Positions 8,217 through 16,260 of a stretch of 42,109 nucleotides of DNA are shown here, in pieces. The notes beneath the pieces were generated by a model. It did no database searches. It saw nothing but the letters and a program-made list of their open reading frames with translations, and was not told the DNA's origin. The stretch is from an uncultured SAR86 cluster bacterium (GTDB lineage Bacteria > Pseudomonadota > Gammaproteobacteria > Magnimaribacterales > D2472). The stretch covers positions 1 to 42,109 of the forward strand of contig CACJBC010000009.1 in NCBI GenBank assembly GCA_902591565.1, read 5' to 3'. Numbering within the stretch: position 1 is the first letter of the stretch; the number at the start of each line of letters is the position of its first letter. The position numbers and the translations under genes are program-made.

Positions 8217-8673
8217 TATAAAAAAATTTTTTTATGTGCTTGTTTGTATAACTGTCTCGTGCTCAACTATTAACAAAGATAATAAATACAACGTTTATTC
8301 AGGCAAGTTGCTGGTTGAGTCGTACAATGTTGAACCAGTATCACTAAATATAGTTATAAGCTTATCTAAACTAGATTCTATTATACAACTTAAGAAGCCT
8401 TTTTATGGAAATGTCTTGATTATTGAAACTAGTGAGAACAAAAATTTAAACATAATGCCAACTAAAAACAGTTATCCTTTTTATATACCTGATACTGTAA
8501 ACAGAAATTTCAAGTATTGGTTGAAACAATGCCTTTTATCAAAAAATTTTAATATTAATGAACTGATTGAAGATTCATATTTTGATTTTACATGCAGCAG
8601 AAAAGACAATAGGGTAAATTTTTCTATTTCTTATCAAGAAAATTTAATTAATGGGTATTTAAACAAAAAATGA
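8194..8673 (+). CDS. lolB: Putative outer-membrane lipoprotein, LolB-like by position
   Basis: A 159-residue protein with a short basic N-terminus, a hydrophobic stretch (about residues 12-21) and Cys23 in TVSC, a weak lipobox (Thr rather than Leu at -3). It lies between hemA and ispE, exactly where gammaproteobacteria carry lolB, the outer-membrane receptor that accepts lipoproteins from LolA. The mature part is beta-rich, with short recognisable similarity to LolB only around the first strand (YSGKLLVES) and a PDTVNRNFKYWL segment comparable to LolB's conserved PLNSLRQWI region. It is about 50 residues shorter than E. coli LolB. The call rests mainly on synteny and the lipoprotein signal. 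The stop overlaps the ispE start (ATGA). The start at 8194 lies within hemA on the other strand. Confidence 0.55.
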   Translation: MPNNCNSIIKKFFYVLVCITVSCSTINKDNKYNVYSGKLLVESYNVEPVSLNIVISLSKLDSIIQLKKPFYGNVLIIETSENKNLNIMPTKNSYPFYIPDTVNRNFKYWLKQCLLSKNFNINELIEDSYFDFTCSRKDNRVNFSISYQENLINGYLNKK

Positions 8674-9482
8674 AGATCTCAATAAGCTCGCCAGCAAAGA
8701 TTAATCTTCATTTAAAAATATTAGATAAAAATTCTGATGGTTATCATAATCTAGATACTTCATTTCAATTTATTGATCTGTATGATTTTATGACTTTTGA
8801 ACAAGCAAAAGATGGTATCTTGATTAATAACAATAACTCTTCACTTAATACAAAAGAAAATACAATTTATAAGGCTGCAGTGTCTTTGCAAGAGCTATCT
8901 AAGATAAATTTTGGAGTTAAAATTACAATTAAAAAAAATATTCCGATAGGTGCAGGTCTTGGCGGCGGTAGCTCAAATGCAGCCTCAACAATTATGGTTT
9001 TAAATAAGATGTGGGGCTTAAATTTAAACCAAGAACAAATGATGAATATTGGAAGAACAATAGGTGCAGATGTCCCATTTTTTATATATTGTAAAAATGC
9101 ATTTGCCTCTGGTATTGGTGATATTTTTCAAGAGAAAGAATCTGATATTGCAAAATATATCATCATTGATCCTAAGATATTTAATTCAACACAAAAAATG
9201 TTCTCAGACTATGAGAAATCACAAAAAAATAAAAATGAATTATTAGAAGATGATCAGAATTCTTTTTGGAGAATTTTTTTAAAGGGTAATAAAGATGTAG
9301 AAGATTTCTACAGAAAAAATTCAAAAAATCATAGGATTTATCTCTCGGGTAGTGGTTCAACGATGTTTTTAAAATATAATAATGATGCTGAAAAGGATAA
9401 AATTTTAAAAATAATTCCAAGTAATTGGAGATTCTTTTTAGCTAAACCATTACAATATTCGCCTTTACGGGAGTTTGTATAG
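8670..9482 (+). CDS. ispE: 4-diphosphocytidyl-2-C-methyl-D-erythritol kinase
   Basis: A GHMP-family kinase that phosphorylates CDP-methylerythritol in the MEP route to isoprenoid precursors. The protein has 270 residues. SPAKINLHL at the N-terminus places Lys10, a catalytic residue. The glycine-rich ATP loop [15 protein letters not shown] spans 92-105, and Asp134 in GADVPFF is the expected catalytic base. A C-terminal SGSGSTMF is the third GHMP motif. The ATG overlaps the stop of the upstream lipoprotein gene (ATGA). tRNA-Gln begins 4 nt after its stop and is probably co-transcribed, since no convincing promoter lies between them. The lolB-ispE-tRNA-prs order is ancestral in gammaproteobacteria. 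Confidence 0.95.
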   Translation: MKISISSPAKINLHLKILDKNSDGYHNLDTSFQFIDLYDFMTFEQAKDGILINNNNSSLNTKENTIYKAAVSLQELSKINFGVKITIKKNIPIGAGLGGGSSNAASTIMVLNKMWGLNLNQEQMMNIGRTIGADVPFFIYCKNAFASGIGDIFQEKESDIAKYIIIDPKIFNSTQKMFSDYEKSQKNKNELLEDDQNSFWRIFLKGNKDVEDFYRKNSKNHRIYLSGSGSTMFLKYNNDAEKDKILKIIPSNWRFFLAKPLQYSPLREFV

Positions 9483-9485
9483 TAT

Positions 9486-9560
9486 TGGGGTGTAGCCAAG
9501 CGGTAAGGCAACGGGTTTTGATCCCGTCATGCGTAGGTTCGAATCCTACCACCCCAGCCA
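9486..9560 (+). tRNA. tRNA-Gln (anticodon UUG)
   Basis: A 75-nt cloverleaf with encoded CCA. The acceptor stem TGGGGTG pairs with CACCCCA, the discriminator is G, and the T loop is TTCGAAT between GTAGG and CCTAC. The anticodon arm is ACGGG/CCCGT with loop TTTTGAT, giving anticodon TTG. The sequence resembles E. coli tRNA-Gln(UUG) through most of its length. It sits between ispE and prs, where tRNA-Gln is often found in gammaproteobacteria. Confidence 0.97.
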
Positions 9561-9577
9561 ATCAAGAGAGGGAAAAA

Positions 9578-10531
9578 ATGAGCAAACAAATCCTAGATCT
9601 TTTCACTGGAACAGCAAATCCAGAGCTAGCTAGTGAGGTTGCAAAAATATTAGATATCAAAATATCTAAAGCAGATGTTGGGTACTTTTCGGACGGAGAA
9701 ATTAAAGTCCAAATTGAAGATAATGTCAGAGGTCATGATACTTTTATACTTCAATCTACATGCGCTCCTTCAAATAAAAATTTAATGGAATTAATGCTAC
9801 TTGCAGATGCTCTTAAGAGATCTTCTGCATCAAGAATTACAGCCATTGTTCCCTATTACGGTTATGCAAGACAAGACAGAAGAGTTAGGTCTGCAAGGGT
9901 ACCAATTAGTGCAAAAGTTGTAGCAGATATGTTTGCTTCTGTTGGGATAGATAGAGTTTTAACTGTAGACCTGCATTCTGAGACAATTCAAGGTTTCTTT
10001 GACATGCCTGCTGATAATGTCTATGCAACTAAATTGATGGTTGATGATATTAAACAATCTAATCCTGACAATAATATTGTCGTAGTTTCACCAGATGTTG
10101 GAGGTGTAGTGAGATCTAGAGCTTTAGCAAAACAACTAAATGATGCTGATTTGGCAATCATAGATAAAAGAAGAGCTGCAGCAAATCAATCAGAAGTAAT
10201 GAATATCATTGGTGATATTGAGGGTAAAGTATGTATAGTGCCTGATGATATTATTGATACGGCTGGAACACTTTGCAACGCTGCTAAAGCATTAAAAGAT
10301 CATGGTGCAGCCGGCGTAAAAGCATATATCACACATCCAGTACTTTCTGGACCAGCAATAGAAAGGTTAAATAAATCAGAAATTGATGAACTTGTAGTAA
10401 CAAATTCAATCCCATTGTCACATGAAGGTGAAAAATGCAGTAAAATACGCGTCATTTCTTTAGGTGCAACAATTGCAGAATGCATCAAGAGATTAAGCAA
10501 TGAAGAATCTCTTAGCGAGATGTTTATATAA
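9578..10531 (+). CDS. prs: Ribose-phosphate pyrophosphokinase (PRPP synthetase)
   Basis: Makes 5-phosphoribosyl-1-pyrophosphate from ribose-5-phosphate and ATP, supplying nucleotide, histidine, tryptophan and NAD synthesis. From the ATG at 9578 it has 317 residues, against 315 in E. coli. Family blocks visible: [16 protein letters not shown], the flexible-loop motif [10 protein letters not shown], the ATP/Mg segment [13 protein letters not shown], and the PRPP loop DDIIDTAGT. The open frame extends upstream through tRNA-Gln, but that part is not coding: GAGAGGG lies 7 nt before ATG 9578. Downstream rplY follows after 9 nt. Confidence 0.97.
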   Translation: MSKQILDLFTGTANPELASEVAKILDIKISKADVGYFSDGEIKVQIEDNVRGHDTFILQSTCAPSNKNLMELMLLADALKRSSASRITAIVPYYGYARQDRRVRSARVPISAKVVADMFASVGIDRVLTVDLHSETIQGFFDMPADNVYATKLMVDDIKQSNPDNNIVVVSPDVGGVVRSRALAKQLNDADLAIIDKRRAAANQSEVMNIIGDIEGKVCIVPDDIIDTAGTLCNAAKALKDHGAAGVKAYITHPVLSGPAIERLNKSEIDELVVTNSIPLSHEGEKCSKIRVISLGATIAECIKRLSNEESLSEMFI

Positions 10532-10540
10532 GAGGATATT

Positions 10541-11254
10541 ATGAGCGAACAAATAGTTTTAAATGCTGAAACAAGAGAAAGAACTGGATCCAATAAAGCT
10601 AGAGTTATTAGAAAAGTTGATGGAATGGTTCCGGCAATAGTTTATGGAGATGAAAAAGAGTCTTTAAATCTAAAGTTACATCTTAATGAGCTTACTAAAG
10701 CCTCTCAAAATGAGCTTTTTTATACTCAAGTTCTTCTAATTAAAAACGGTGATGTAGAAGAAAAAGTTGTATTAAAAGAACTTCAAAGAGATCCTGCCAA
10801 AGGCAAATTACTTCATGCTGATTTTCAAAGAGTGTCTAGAAAAACTAAACTAAAAGTAGTCATTCCTATGAACTTTATCAATGAAGAAGATTGTATCGGG
10901 GTTAAGAATGAAGGTGGTTTGATAACCAAAGCTATAAGAGAAGTTGAGATTATGTGTTTAGCTGAAAATATACCTGAATCAATAGATGTAGACGTTTCAG
11001 AGCTTGAATTGGGTTCTTCGATTAGACTTACAGAAATTGCTTTGCCTGAAGGGTCAGAGATTCCTGGGCTTACAGATGAAACCGATCAAATGGTTGTATC
11101 TGTTAATGCTCCTAAAGCTGTTGAAGAAGAGCCAGTTATTGAGCAAGATGAAGAAGGTGTTGCTGAAGAAGGTGCTGCTGAAGAGAGCGCTACTGAAGAA
11201 GGTGGTGAAGAATCAGCCTCTGAAGACTCTGCAGAAGGATCTGACGAGAGCTAA
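10541..11254 (+). CDS. rplY: 50S ribosomal protein L25, long (Ctc/TL5-type) with acidic tail
   Basis: Binds 5S rRNA in the large subunit. The 237-residue protein has the L25 domain at the N-terminus (ETRERTGSNKARVIRKVDGMVPAIVYG) and the C-terminal TL5/CTC beta domain (about 95-190), so it is the long form rather than the roughly 94-residue E. coli form. The last 45 or so residues form a low-complexity acidic tail rich in Glu, Ala, Ser and Gly, encoded by imperfect GAAGAAGGTG-type DNA repeats at about 11150-11210. The ribosome-binding site GAGG lies 6 nt before the ATG. It sits between prs and pth, the usual place for this form. Confidence 0.95.
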   Translation: MSEQIVLNAETRERTGSNKARVIRKVDGMVPAIVYGDEKESLNLKLHLNELTKASQNELFYTQVLLIKNGDVEEKVVLKELQRDPAKGKLLHADFQRVSRKTKLKVVIPMNFINEEDCIGVKNEGGLITKAIREVEIMCLAENIPESIDVDVSELELGSSIRLTEIALPEGSEIPGLTDETDQMVVSVNAPKAVEEEPVIEQDEEGVAEEGAAEESATEEGGEESASEDSAEGSDES

Positions 11255-11257
11255 AAA

Positions 11258-11824
11258 TTGCTTAAACTTTGCTTTATTGGTTTGGGTAATCCTGGATCAA
11301 AATATAATAGCACTAGACACAACGTTGGCAAGGAATGGCTTTTAAATCTCAGTAAATCTCACTGTAGTGATTTTGTTCCAAAAACTAATATTGAAGCAGA
11401 AATAACATACTCAAATTCAGAAGAAATTCTTTGGGTTATTCCAGATAACTATGTAAACAGCAGTGGCCGTACAGTTGCTAAATTAGTTAAAAATATTAAC
11501 CTACCTAACAATAAAATAGTTATTTTCCATGATGATTTAGATTTAAATCCTGGAGAAGTGAGGTTCAAGGAAGGTGGCGGTCATGGCGGTCACAATGGCC
11601 TTAAAGATATTTTTGAAAAAACTGGCTCTAAAGACTATTTAAGAATAAGAATTGGAATAGGTCATCCTGGACATAAAGATATGGTTTCTGATTGGGTGTT
11701 AAATAAATTTCATCCAACTGATCAAGAGTATGTTGATAGAGCTTTCGATTTGTTTGCTCTAAACTTTGATGCGTTATGCAATCAAGAGTTTTCTAAATTA
11801 CAAAAAACATTACATACAAAATAA
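11258..11824 (+). CDS. pth: Peptidyl-tRNA hydrolase
   Basis: Releases peptides from peptidyl-tRNAs that drop off the ribosome, recycling the tRNA. The protein has 188 residues. The N-terminal GLGNPGSKYNSTRHNVG contains Asn11 and the catalytic His21. FHDDLDLNPGEVRFKEGGGHGGHNGLKDI carries the substrate-binding Asp and His/Asn residues, and RIRIGIGHPG follows. The start must be TTG 11258, because the codon before it is AAA and an in-frame TAA (11252-11254, the rplY stop) precedes that. The gap to rplY is 3 nt and to ychF 1 nt, so the genes are very probably one transcript. Confidence 0.96.
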   Translation: MLKLCFIGLGNPGSKYNSTRHNVGKEWLLNLSKSHCSDFVPKTNIEAEITYSNSEEILWVIPDNYVNSSGRTVAKLVKNINLPNNKIVIFHDDLDLNPGEVRFKEGGGHGGHNGLKDIFEKTGSKDYLRIRIGIGHPGHKDMVSDWVLNKFHPTDQEYVDRAFDLFALNFDALCNQEFSKLQKTLHTK

Positions 11825-11825
11825 T

Positions 11826-12914
11826 ATGGGATTCAAATGCGGTATTGTTGGGCTTCCTAATGTAGGTAAATCTACCCTATTCAATGCTTTAACAAAATCT
11901 TCGATACCTGCAGAAAATTTCCCTTTTTGTACTATCGAACCAAATATAGGTAAAGTTCCGCTTCCTGATAAAAGATTAAAACAACTTAATGATATCGTAA
12001 ACTCAAAGAAAATTATTCCAGCCAGCCTAGACCTTGTAGATATAGCAGGACTTGTTAAAGGAGCTTCTCAGGGTGAAGGCCTAGGAAATGCATTCCTTTC
12101 TAACATTAGAGAAATGAATGCCTTAGCTCATGTTGTAAGATGTTTTGAAGATGAAAACATTACCCATGTTGATGGTTCAATTGATCCTGTAAGAGATGCT
12201 GAAATAATTAACCTTGAATTAATAATGTCTGATCTAGAGACGGTCAGTAAGCGAATACTAAAATGCGAAAAACTTATCAAAACTAACGATAAAAAAAATA
12301 AAGCTGAACATGAAATCTTAATAAGGATTAAAAAAGATCTTGATCAAGGAAAGCTTATAAATATCGAAAATTTCAATGAAGACGAAAGAATAATTATTAA
12401 AAGTTTTCAATTGCTTAGCTCCAAGCCAACATTTTATATTGCAAATATTTCTGATGATGGATCTTCAGATGATGCTCTTAATAAATTAAGAGAATTTGCA
12501 AATATATCTGGCAATACAGTTATACCAACTTCAATTAAGATTGAGCAAGAGATAGCTATTCTGGATGAAGAAGAAAGAAAAGAATATTTAGAATTAATGG
12601 ATATGGATGAACCTGTTCTAAATAAAATTATTTTTAAAGGGTACGAACTCCTTGGGCTTCAAACATATTTTACTGCTGGACCTCAAGAAATAAGAGCATG
12701 GACCATCAAGAATAACTCAACTGCTCCCAATGCAGCCGGCGTCATTCATACTGATTTTGAGAGAGGATTTATTAAAGCAGAAGTAATTAGTTTTGAGGAC
12801 TATATCTCATGTAATGGAGAATCTGGTTCAAAAGAAAAAGGTAAATTAAGGTTAGAAGGAAAAGAATACATCGTAAAGGATGGTGATGTTATTCATTTTA
12901 AATTTAATGTTTAA
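11826..12914 (+). CDS. ychF: YchF, redox-regulated ribosome-associated ATPase (OLA1 family)
   Basis: An Obg-family P-loop protein that prefers ATP over GTP and associates with ribosomes. From the ATG at 11826 it has 362 residues, against 363 in E. coli. The P-loop GLPNVGKS is at 9-16, the switch DIAGLVKGAS follows, and the C-terminal TGS domain contains LQTYFTAGPQEIRAW and GVIHTDFERGFIKAEVI. The start at 11826 is favoured over an in-frame upstream ATG (11766) that lies within pth and adds 20 non-family residues. The pth-ychF order is conserved in gammaproteobacteria. The gene is followed by a tRNA-Met with its own promoter. Confidence 0.96.
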   Translation: MGFKCGIVGLPNVGKSTLFNALTKSSIPAENFPFCTIEPNIGKVPLPDKRLKQLNDIVNSKKIIPASLDLVDIAGLVKGASQGEGLGNAFLSNIREMNALAHVVRCFEDENITHVDGSIDPVRDAEIINLELIMSDLETVSKRILKCEKLIKTNDKKNKAEHEILIRIKKDLDQGKLINIENFNEDERIIIKSFQLLSSKPTFYIANISDDGSSDDALNKLREFANISGNTVIPTSIKIEQEIAILDEEERKEYLELMDMDEPVLNKIIFKGYELLGLQTYFTAGPQEIRAWTIKNNSTAPNAAGVIHTDFERGFIKAEVISFEDYISCNGESGSKEKGKLRLEGKEYIVKDGDVIHFKFNV

Positions 12915-12932
12915 AGTAAGTGAAAAAAAATA

Positions 12933-12960
12933 TTGACTCTTGAATTCTAGGACTTATCAT
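12933..12960 (+). promoter_or_regulatory. Promoter of tRNA-Met
   Basis: TTGACT (12933-12938), a 16-nt spacer, and TATCAT (12955-12960), each matching the sigma70 consensus at five of six positions. The predicted start falls about 12967, 3 nt before the mature tRNA. It sits in the 55-nt gap after ychF, where no other element is visible. Confidence 0.7.
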
Positions 12961-12969
12961 TCAACGATT

Positions 12970-13046
12970 GGCTATGTAGCTCAGATGGTTAGAGCACAGC
13001 ACTCATAACGCTGGGGTCGGTGGTTCAATTCCACCCATAGCCACCA
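12970..13046 (+). tRNA. tRNA-Met, elongator (anticodon CAU)
   Basis: A 77-nt cloverleaf with encoded CCA. The acceptor stem GGCTATG/CATAGCC is fully paired at 1-72, unlike an initiator. The anticodon loop CTCATAA gives CAT, and the T arm is GTGG-TTCAATT-CCAC. It closely follows E. coli elongator tRNA-Met. It is convergent with the small membrane protein gene that ends at 13058. Confidence 0.93.
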
Positions 13047-13057
13047 TTAAAATAAAA

Positions 13058-13297
13058 TTATTCTTTATTAATATTTAAGTAGCTTAAAATAATCACTAAG
13101 GAGATTAATGCAAGTAAAGCATCCTCTCCAAGCATATTTAGTATGTTAGTAACATTCTTATATACGTCACCAACATAGGGTGTATCTGGTCCAAAAATAA
13201 TACCAAGCAATAAAGATACGGTTACTAAAGGAATTAGCAGCTTAGTAAGCTTATTAAGAAAAGTGGTGATACTTGATAGTGTTAACTTTAAATTCAT
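13058..13297 (-). CDS. Small two-helix membrane protein, unknown function (paralogue B)
   Basis: Unrecognised. The 79-residue protein has two predicted membrane helices (about 19-35 and 59-74) joined by a loop with FGPDTPYVGDVYKNVTN. It aligns along most of its length, with one gap, with the 72-residue protein encoded just upstream: both have LT..LI, a helix ending in FG, then DV..N.T, and a second helix ending in LS. I infer a tandem duplication. The ATG at 13297 lacks a Shine-Dalgarno sequence, and a strong hairpin (13310-13339) lies 12 nt upstream, so expression may differ from that of its neighbour. There are no charged catalytic-looking residues. Possible roles (membrane scaffold, holin-like or toxin-like peptide) cannot be separated from sequence. 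Confidence 0.68.
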   Translation of the reverse strand: MNLKLTLSSITTFLNKLTKLLIPLVTVSLLLGIIFGPDTPYVGDVYKNVTNILNMLGEDALLALISLVIILSYLNINKE

Positions 13298-13309
13298 ATC
13301 TATTTAAAT

Positions 13310-13339
13310 GCTAAGAAGGGCTAAAAAACCCTTCTTAGC
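13310..13339 (-). promoter_or_regulatory. Strong 11-bp hairpin between the two small membrane protein genes
   Basis: The arms GCTAAGAAGGG and CCCTTCTTAGC are perfect complements with an 8-nt loop. On the minus strand the hairpin lies 13 nt after the stop of the 72-residue protein gene and 12 nt before the start of the 79-residue one. No U tract follows on either strand, so it is not a classical intrinsic terminator. It may stabilise the 3' end of the upstream message, partly terminate transcription, or control translation of the downstream gene. Confidence 0.7.
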
Positions 13340-13352
13340 GAGCTATTTAAAA

Positions 13353-13571
13353 TTACTTAACTAGGCTTAATAATATTGCTATTACTAGAAGTCCAACAAC
13401 TCCGCTACTAGCTAGATCACTTACTAAAGCTGTGATGTTGCCAATTACGTCAATGCCTAAACCAGCATCGCCGAATACTAATGCAGCAACGATACCAAGA
13501 CCTAAGACTCCAATTAAGATGCTAGTTAGATGACCAACCACATCGCCTATCATTTTAAATCCATTATTCAT
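13353..13571 (-). CDS. Small two-helix membrane protein, unknown function (paralogue A)
   Basis: Unrecognised. The 72 residues hold two predicted membrane helices (about 15-33 and 56-71) separated by a Gly/Asp/Ile-rich linker, GDAGLGIDVIGNIT. It is very rich in Gly, Val, Leu, Ile and Ala and has few charges. The downstream 79-residue protein looks like its paralogue. It has a run of six G on the minus strand (13579-13584) as an unusually strong Shine-Dalgarno 7 nt before the ATG, and a candidate promoter immediately upstream, suggesting high expression. A large hairpin follows its stop. It is isolated between tRNA-Met and pnp, so context gives no function. Glycine-zipper-like helices suggest oligomerisation in the membrane, which is only an inference. 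Confidence 0.75.
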   Translation of the reverse strand: MNNGFKMIGDVVGHLTSILIGVLGLGIVAALVFGDAGLGIDVIGNITALVSDLASSGVVGLLVIAILLSLVK

Positions 13572-13598
13572 AATGTTTCCCCCCTATTAGGTTTTTTA

Positions 13599-13627
13599 TG
13601 TATAACATGCATATGAGACCATAAAAA
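13599..13627 (-). promoter_or_regulatory. Candidate promoter for the small membrane protein genes
   Basis: On the minus strand TTTTTA (13627-13622), a 17-nt spacer, and TATACA (13604-13599), with a predicted start near 13592 and a leader of about 20 nt that contains the G6 ribosome-binding site. The -35 is weak. The rest of the 170-nt gap between pnp and this gene (13605-13741) is AT-rich, with an 8-nt T tract on the minus strand downstream of pnp. I could not find a stable stem before that tract. Confidence 0.4.
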
Positions 13628-13741
13628 CTAAAATCATTCAAATTTTGTGAATAAAAAAAATAGCTATAAACTTGACTTTTTGAAGCTTTTAAGATCAAGT
13701 AGATTTAGAGGACTTTATAGAAAACTAATTTATTTTACAGA

Positions 13742-15877
13742 TTATTCGTCCGATGGGTCTTCTTCAGATTTTTCACTATTACTGTCTTCTTTAGAAATTA
13801 ATGCCTTTGCCGATAATTTCATCTTTCCTCTGTCAAAGCCTATAAGTTTTACATCGATTTGTTGTCCTTCAGAAAGTACAGCACTAACGTCCTCTGTTCT
13901 TTCATGAGCGATTTCAGATATATGCAATAATCCATCCTTGCCGGGAAGAATATTAACAAAAGCACCAAAATCAACTATCTTAACAACAGTACCTTTGTAT
14001 ACCTTATCTAATTCAGGTTCTTCTAAAATACCCTCAATTATTTCAAGACATGCTTTCATTGAAGATTGATTTTGACCAAAGACTGAAACGGTTCCGTCAT
14101 CATCAATATCGACTGTTGCTCCAGTTTCTTCTTGCATTGATTTAATAACTGCTCCGCCTTTACCAATAATCTCTTTAATCTTATCTTTATCAACCATAAA
14201 AGTTTTCATTGCAGGAGCATTTTCAGATAAATCTTTAGGAGCTGAGATAGCTTCATTCATTATGCCAAGAATGTGAGTCCTTGCAGCTTTTGCTTTTGTT
14301 AAAGCAACTTCCATAATGGCTTCATTTATACCTTGGATTTTAATATCCATTTGAAGAGCGGTAATTCCTGTTTCTGTTCCAGCTACTTTAAAGTCCATGT
14401 CACCTAGATGATCTTCATCACCAAGAATATCAGTCAGTACAGCAAAGTCATCACCTTCTTTAATTAGTCCCATTGCTATACCCGCAACTGGGCTTGAGAT
14501 GGGAACTCCAGCATCCATTAATGATAAAGAAGTACCACATACTGATGCCATTGAACTTGATCCATTAGATTCAGTAATCTCAGACACCACTCTCATTGTA
14601 TATCCAAAATCTGTTACATCTGGTAGTACTGCTTTAATAGCTCTCTTAGCTAAATTTCCGTGTCCAATTTCCCTTCTTTTTGGACCCATTGGCATTCCAA
14701 TTTCTCCAACACTATATGCTGGAAAATTATAATGCAGCATAAAATTGTCAGTTCCTTGACCTTCAATAGCTTCAATTCTTTGTGCATCTCTTGATGAGCC
14801 TAAAGTTGCAACAACAATTGCTTGAGTTTCACCTCTAGTAAATAAAGATGATCCGTGAGTGCTTGGCAGAACATCAGTTTCAATAAAAATTGGTCTAACT
14901 GTATCTGTATCTCTTCCGTCAATCCTTGGCTGATTACTCAAGATATTATGTCTTACTATATCTTTTTCAAGATTTTTAAACGCACCTAAAACTTTTCCTA
15001 ATTGAATATCATCAAGTTCAGAATATGAATTGACAATATCTTCTCTAATTTTAGTTATAGCCTCAGATCTTTCGGATTTAAGCTTTATAGTAAAGGCATT
15101 TTTAATTTGTTCGGTATATTTTTCTTTTAACTCTGAGTAATATCTTGGAGATTCTTCATCTGGTGTAATTACCCAGTCTTCTTTTCCTGCTTTATCTTTA
15201 AGCTCCCTACAAGCATTGATAACTGCCTGCATTTCCTGATGGCCAAATAATACCGCTCCAAGCATAAGATCTTCATTTAATTCTTTTGCTTCTGACTCAA
15301 CCATCAGAACCGCTTGTTCAGTTCCAGCTACAACCATATCAAGATATGACTCTTCTAGCTCCGCAAACGTTGGATTTAAAACATAGTTACCATCTATGAA
15401 TCCGACCCTAGCAGCACCCATAGGTCCATCAAAAGGAACACCTGCTACACATAGGGCTGCTGAAGCACCAATCATGGCAGCTATATCAGGATTTTGATCT
15501 TTACCTGAGGACATTACTGTTGAAAAAACTTGAACTTCGTTTTTGAATTCTTCAGGGAATAGAGGTCTAATAGGTCTGTCGATTAATCTGGATGTTAAAG
15601 TTTCTCTTTCAGTTGGCCTTGCCTCCCTTTTGAAGAATCCTCCAGGAATTACGCCTGTTGCATAGAATTTTTCTTGATAAAAAACAGCTAATGGAAAAAA
15701 ATCTTTTCCAGGATCTGCTTCTTTTTTTGCAACTACAGTTGTGAGAACAACTAAATCATCTATTGTTACTATTACTGCTGCTGTTGCTTGTCTAGCAACT
15801 TTATTTGTTTCTAATTTTACTAATTTATTTCCATACTGAAATTCTACCGATGTAGATTCTAATTTATTATTTTCCAC
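13742..15877 (-). CDS. pnp: Polynucleotide phosphorylase
   Basis: A 3'-5' exoribonuclease that degrades RNA phosphorolytically; in enterobacteria it joins RNase E in the degradosome. The 711 residues match E. coli. There are two RNase PH domains, the second containing [19 protein letters not shown] and the active-site region [13 protein letters not shown] domain ([22 protein letters not shown], split at the GxxG loop GKGG) follows, then an S1 domain ([18 protein letters not shown]), and a Ser/Glu-rich acidic tail. The start is GTG 15877 with AAGGA 7 nt upstream. It is the last gene of the initiator-tRNA/rimP-to-pnp operon, 26 nt after rpsO, as in E. coli. Confidence 0.97.
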   Translation of the reverse strand: MENNKLESTSVEFQYGNKLVKLETNKVARQATAAVIVTIDDLVVLTTVVAKKEADPGKDFFPLAVFYQEKFYATGVIPGGFFKREARPTERETLTSRLIDRPIRPLFPEEFKNEVQVFSTVMSSGKDQNPDIAAMIGASAALCVAGVPFDGPMGAARVGFIDGNYVLNPTFAELEESYLDMVVAGTEQAVLMVESEAKELNEDLMLGAVLFGHQEMQAVINACRELKDKAGKEDWVITPDEESPRYYSELKEKYTEQIKNAFTIKLKSERSEAITKIREDIVNSYSELDDIQLGKVLGAFKNLEKDIVRHNILSNQPRIDGRDTDTVRPIFIETDVLPSTHGSSLFTRGETQAIVVATLGSSRDAQRIEAIEGQGTDNFMLHYNFPAYSVGEIGMPMGPKRREIGHGNLAKRAIKAVLPDVTDFGYTMRVVSEITESNGSSSMASVCGTSLSLMDAGVPISSPVAGIAMGLIKEGDDFAVLTDILGDEDHLGDMDFKVAGTETGITALQMDIKIQGINEAIMEVALTKAKAARTHILGIMNEAISAPKDLSENAPAMKTFMVDKDKIKEIIGKGGAVIKSMQEETGATVDIDDDGTVSVFGQNQSSMKACLEIIEGILEEPELDKVYKGTVVKIVDFGAFVNILPGKDGLLHISEIAHERTEDVSAVLSEGQQIDVKLIGFDRGKMKLSAKALISKEDSNSEKSEEDPSDE

Positions 15878-15903
15878 GATTATCCTTTTTTATGTTTTTG
15901 TAA

Positions 15904-16173
15904 TTAACCACGAAGTTTTAATTGCTTTACAACCTCTTTATAACTATCTGGGTTTTTTCTTTTTAGATAGGCTAAAAGCTTTCTTCTTAGGTTCACCATT
16001 CTAATCAACCCTGTTCTTGAATGATGATCTTTTTTGTGTGTTTTAAAATGACTTTGTAATTTATTGATATTTTCTGTTAACAATGCGATTTGAACTTCAG
16101 GAGATCCTGTATCATTATCTGTTCTTTGAAATTTTCCAACAATTTTTTCTTTTTCGTTAGCTAAAAGTGCCAT
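15904..16173 (-). CDS. rpsO: 30S ribosomal protein S15
   Basis: A primary 16S rRNA-binding protein of the small-subunit platform. The 89-residue length is standard. Recognisable segments are [27 protein letters not shown], and [16 protein letters not shown]. Ribosome-binding site GAGG about 9 nt upstream. The 87-nt gap to truB holds a TTATAAG -10-like stretch and an AT palindrome, CTTATTAATAAG, near the start codon. In E. coli rpsO has its own promoter and autogenous control in this leader; whether that applies here cannot be told. Confidence 0.96.
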   Translation of the reverse strand: MALLANEKEKIVGKFQRTDNDTGSPEVQIALLTENINKLQSHFKTHKKDHHSRTGLIRMVNLRRKLLAYLKRKNPDSYKEVVKQLKLRG

Positions 16174-16260
16174 ATTTATATTCCTCGATGTACTTATTAA
16201 TAAGAATGCAAACCTCGTACAACTAAAGTAAGCGTGTGAATCTTATAACTAATCCAATCA

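Noticed and set aside
9485-9577. N-terminal extension of prs
   Set aside because: The open frame runs through tRNA-Gln. The family N-terminus and the GAGAGGG site place the start at 9578.
11004-11345. Plus-strand Lys/Leu-rich frame over the end of rplY
   Set aside because: It is the +1 reading of the GAAGAAGGTG repeats of the acidic tail, running into pth.
13310-13339. Intrinsic terminator
   Set aside because: The stem is strong, but neither strand has a U run after it, so it is listed as a regulatory hairpin.
13647-13907. Plus-strand 86-codon reading frame near the pnp 3' end
   Set aside because: It lies mostly antisense to the pnp tail, has a low-complexity translation derived from the Ser/Glu codons of pnp, and lacks a ribosome-binding site.
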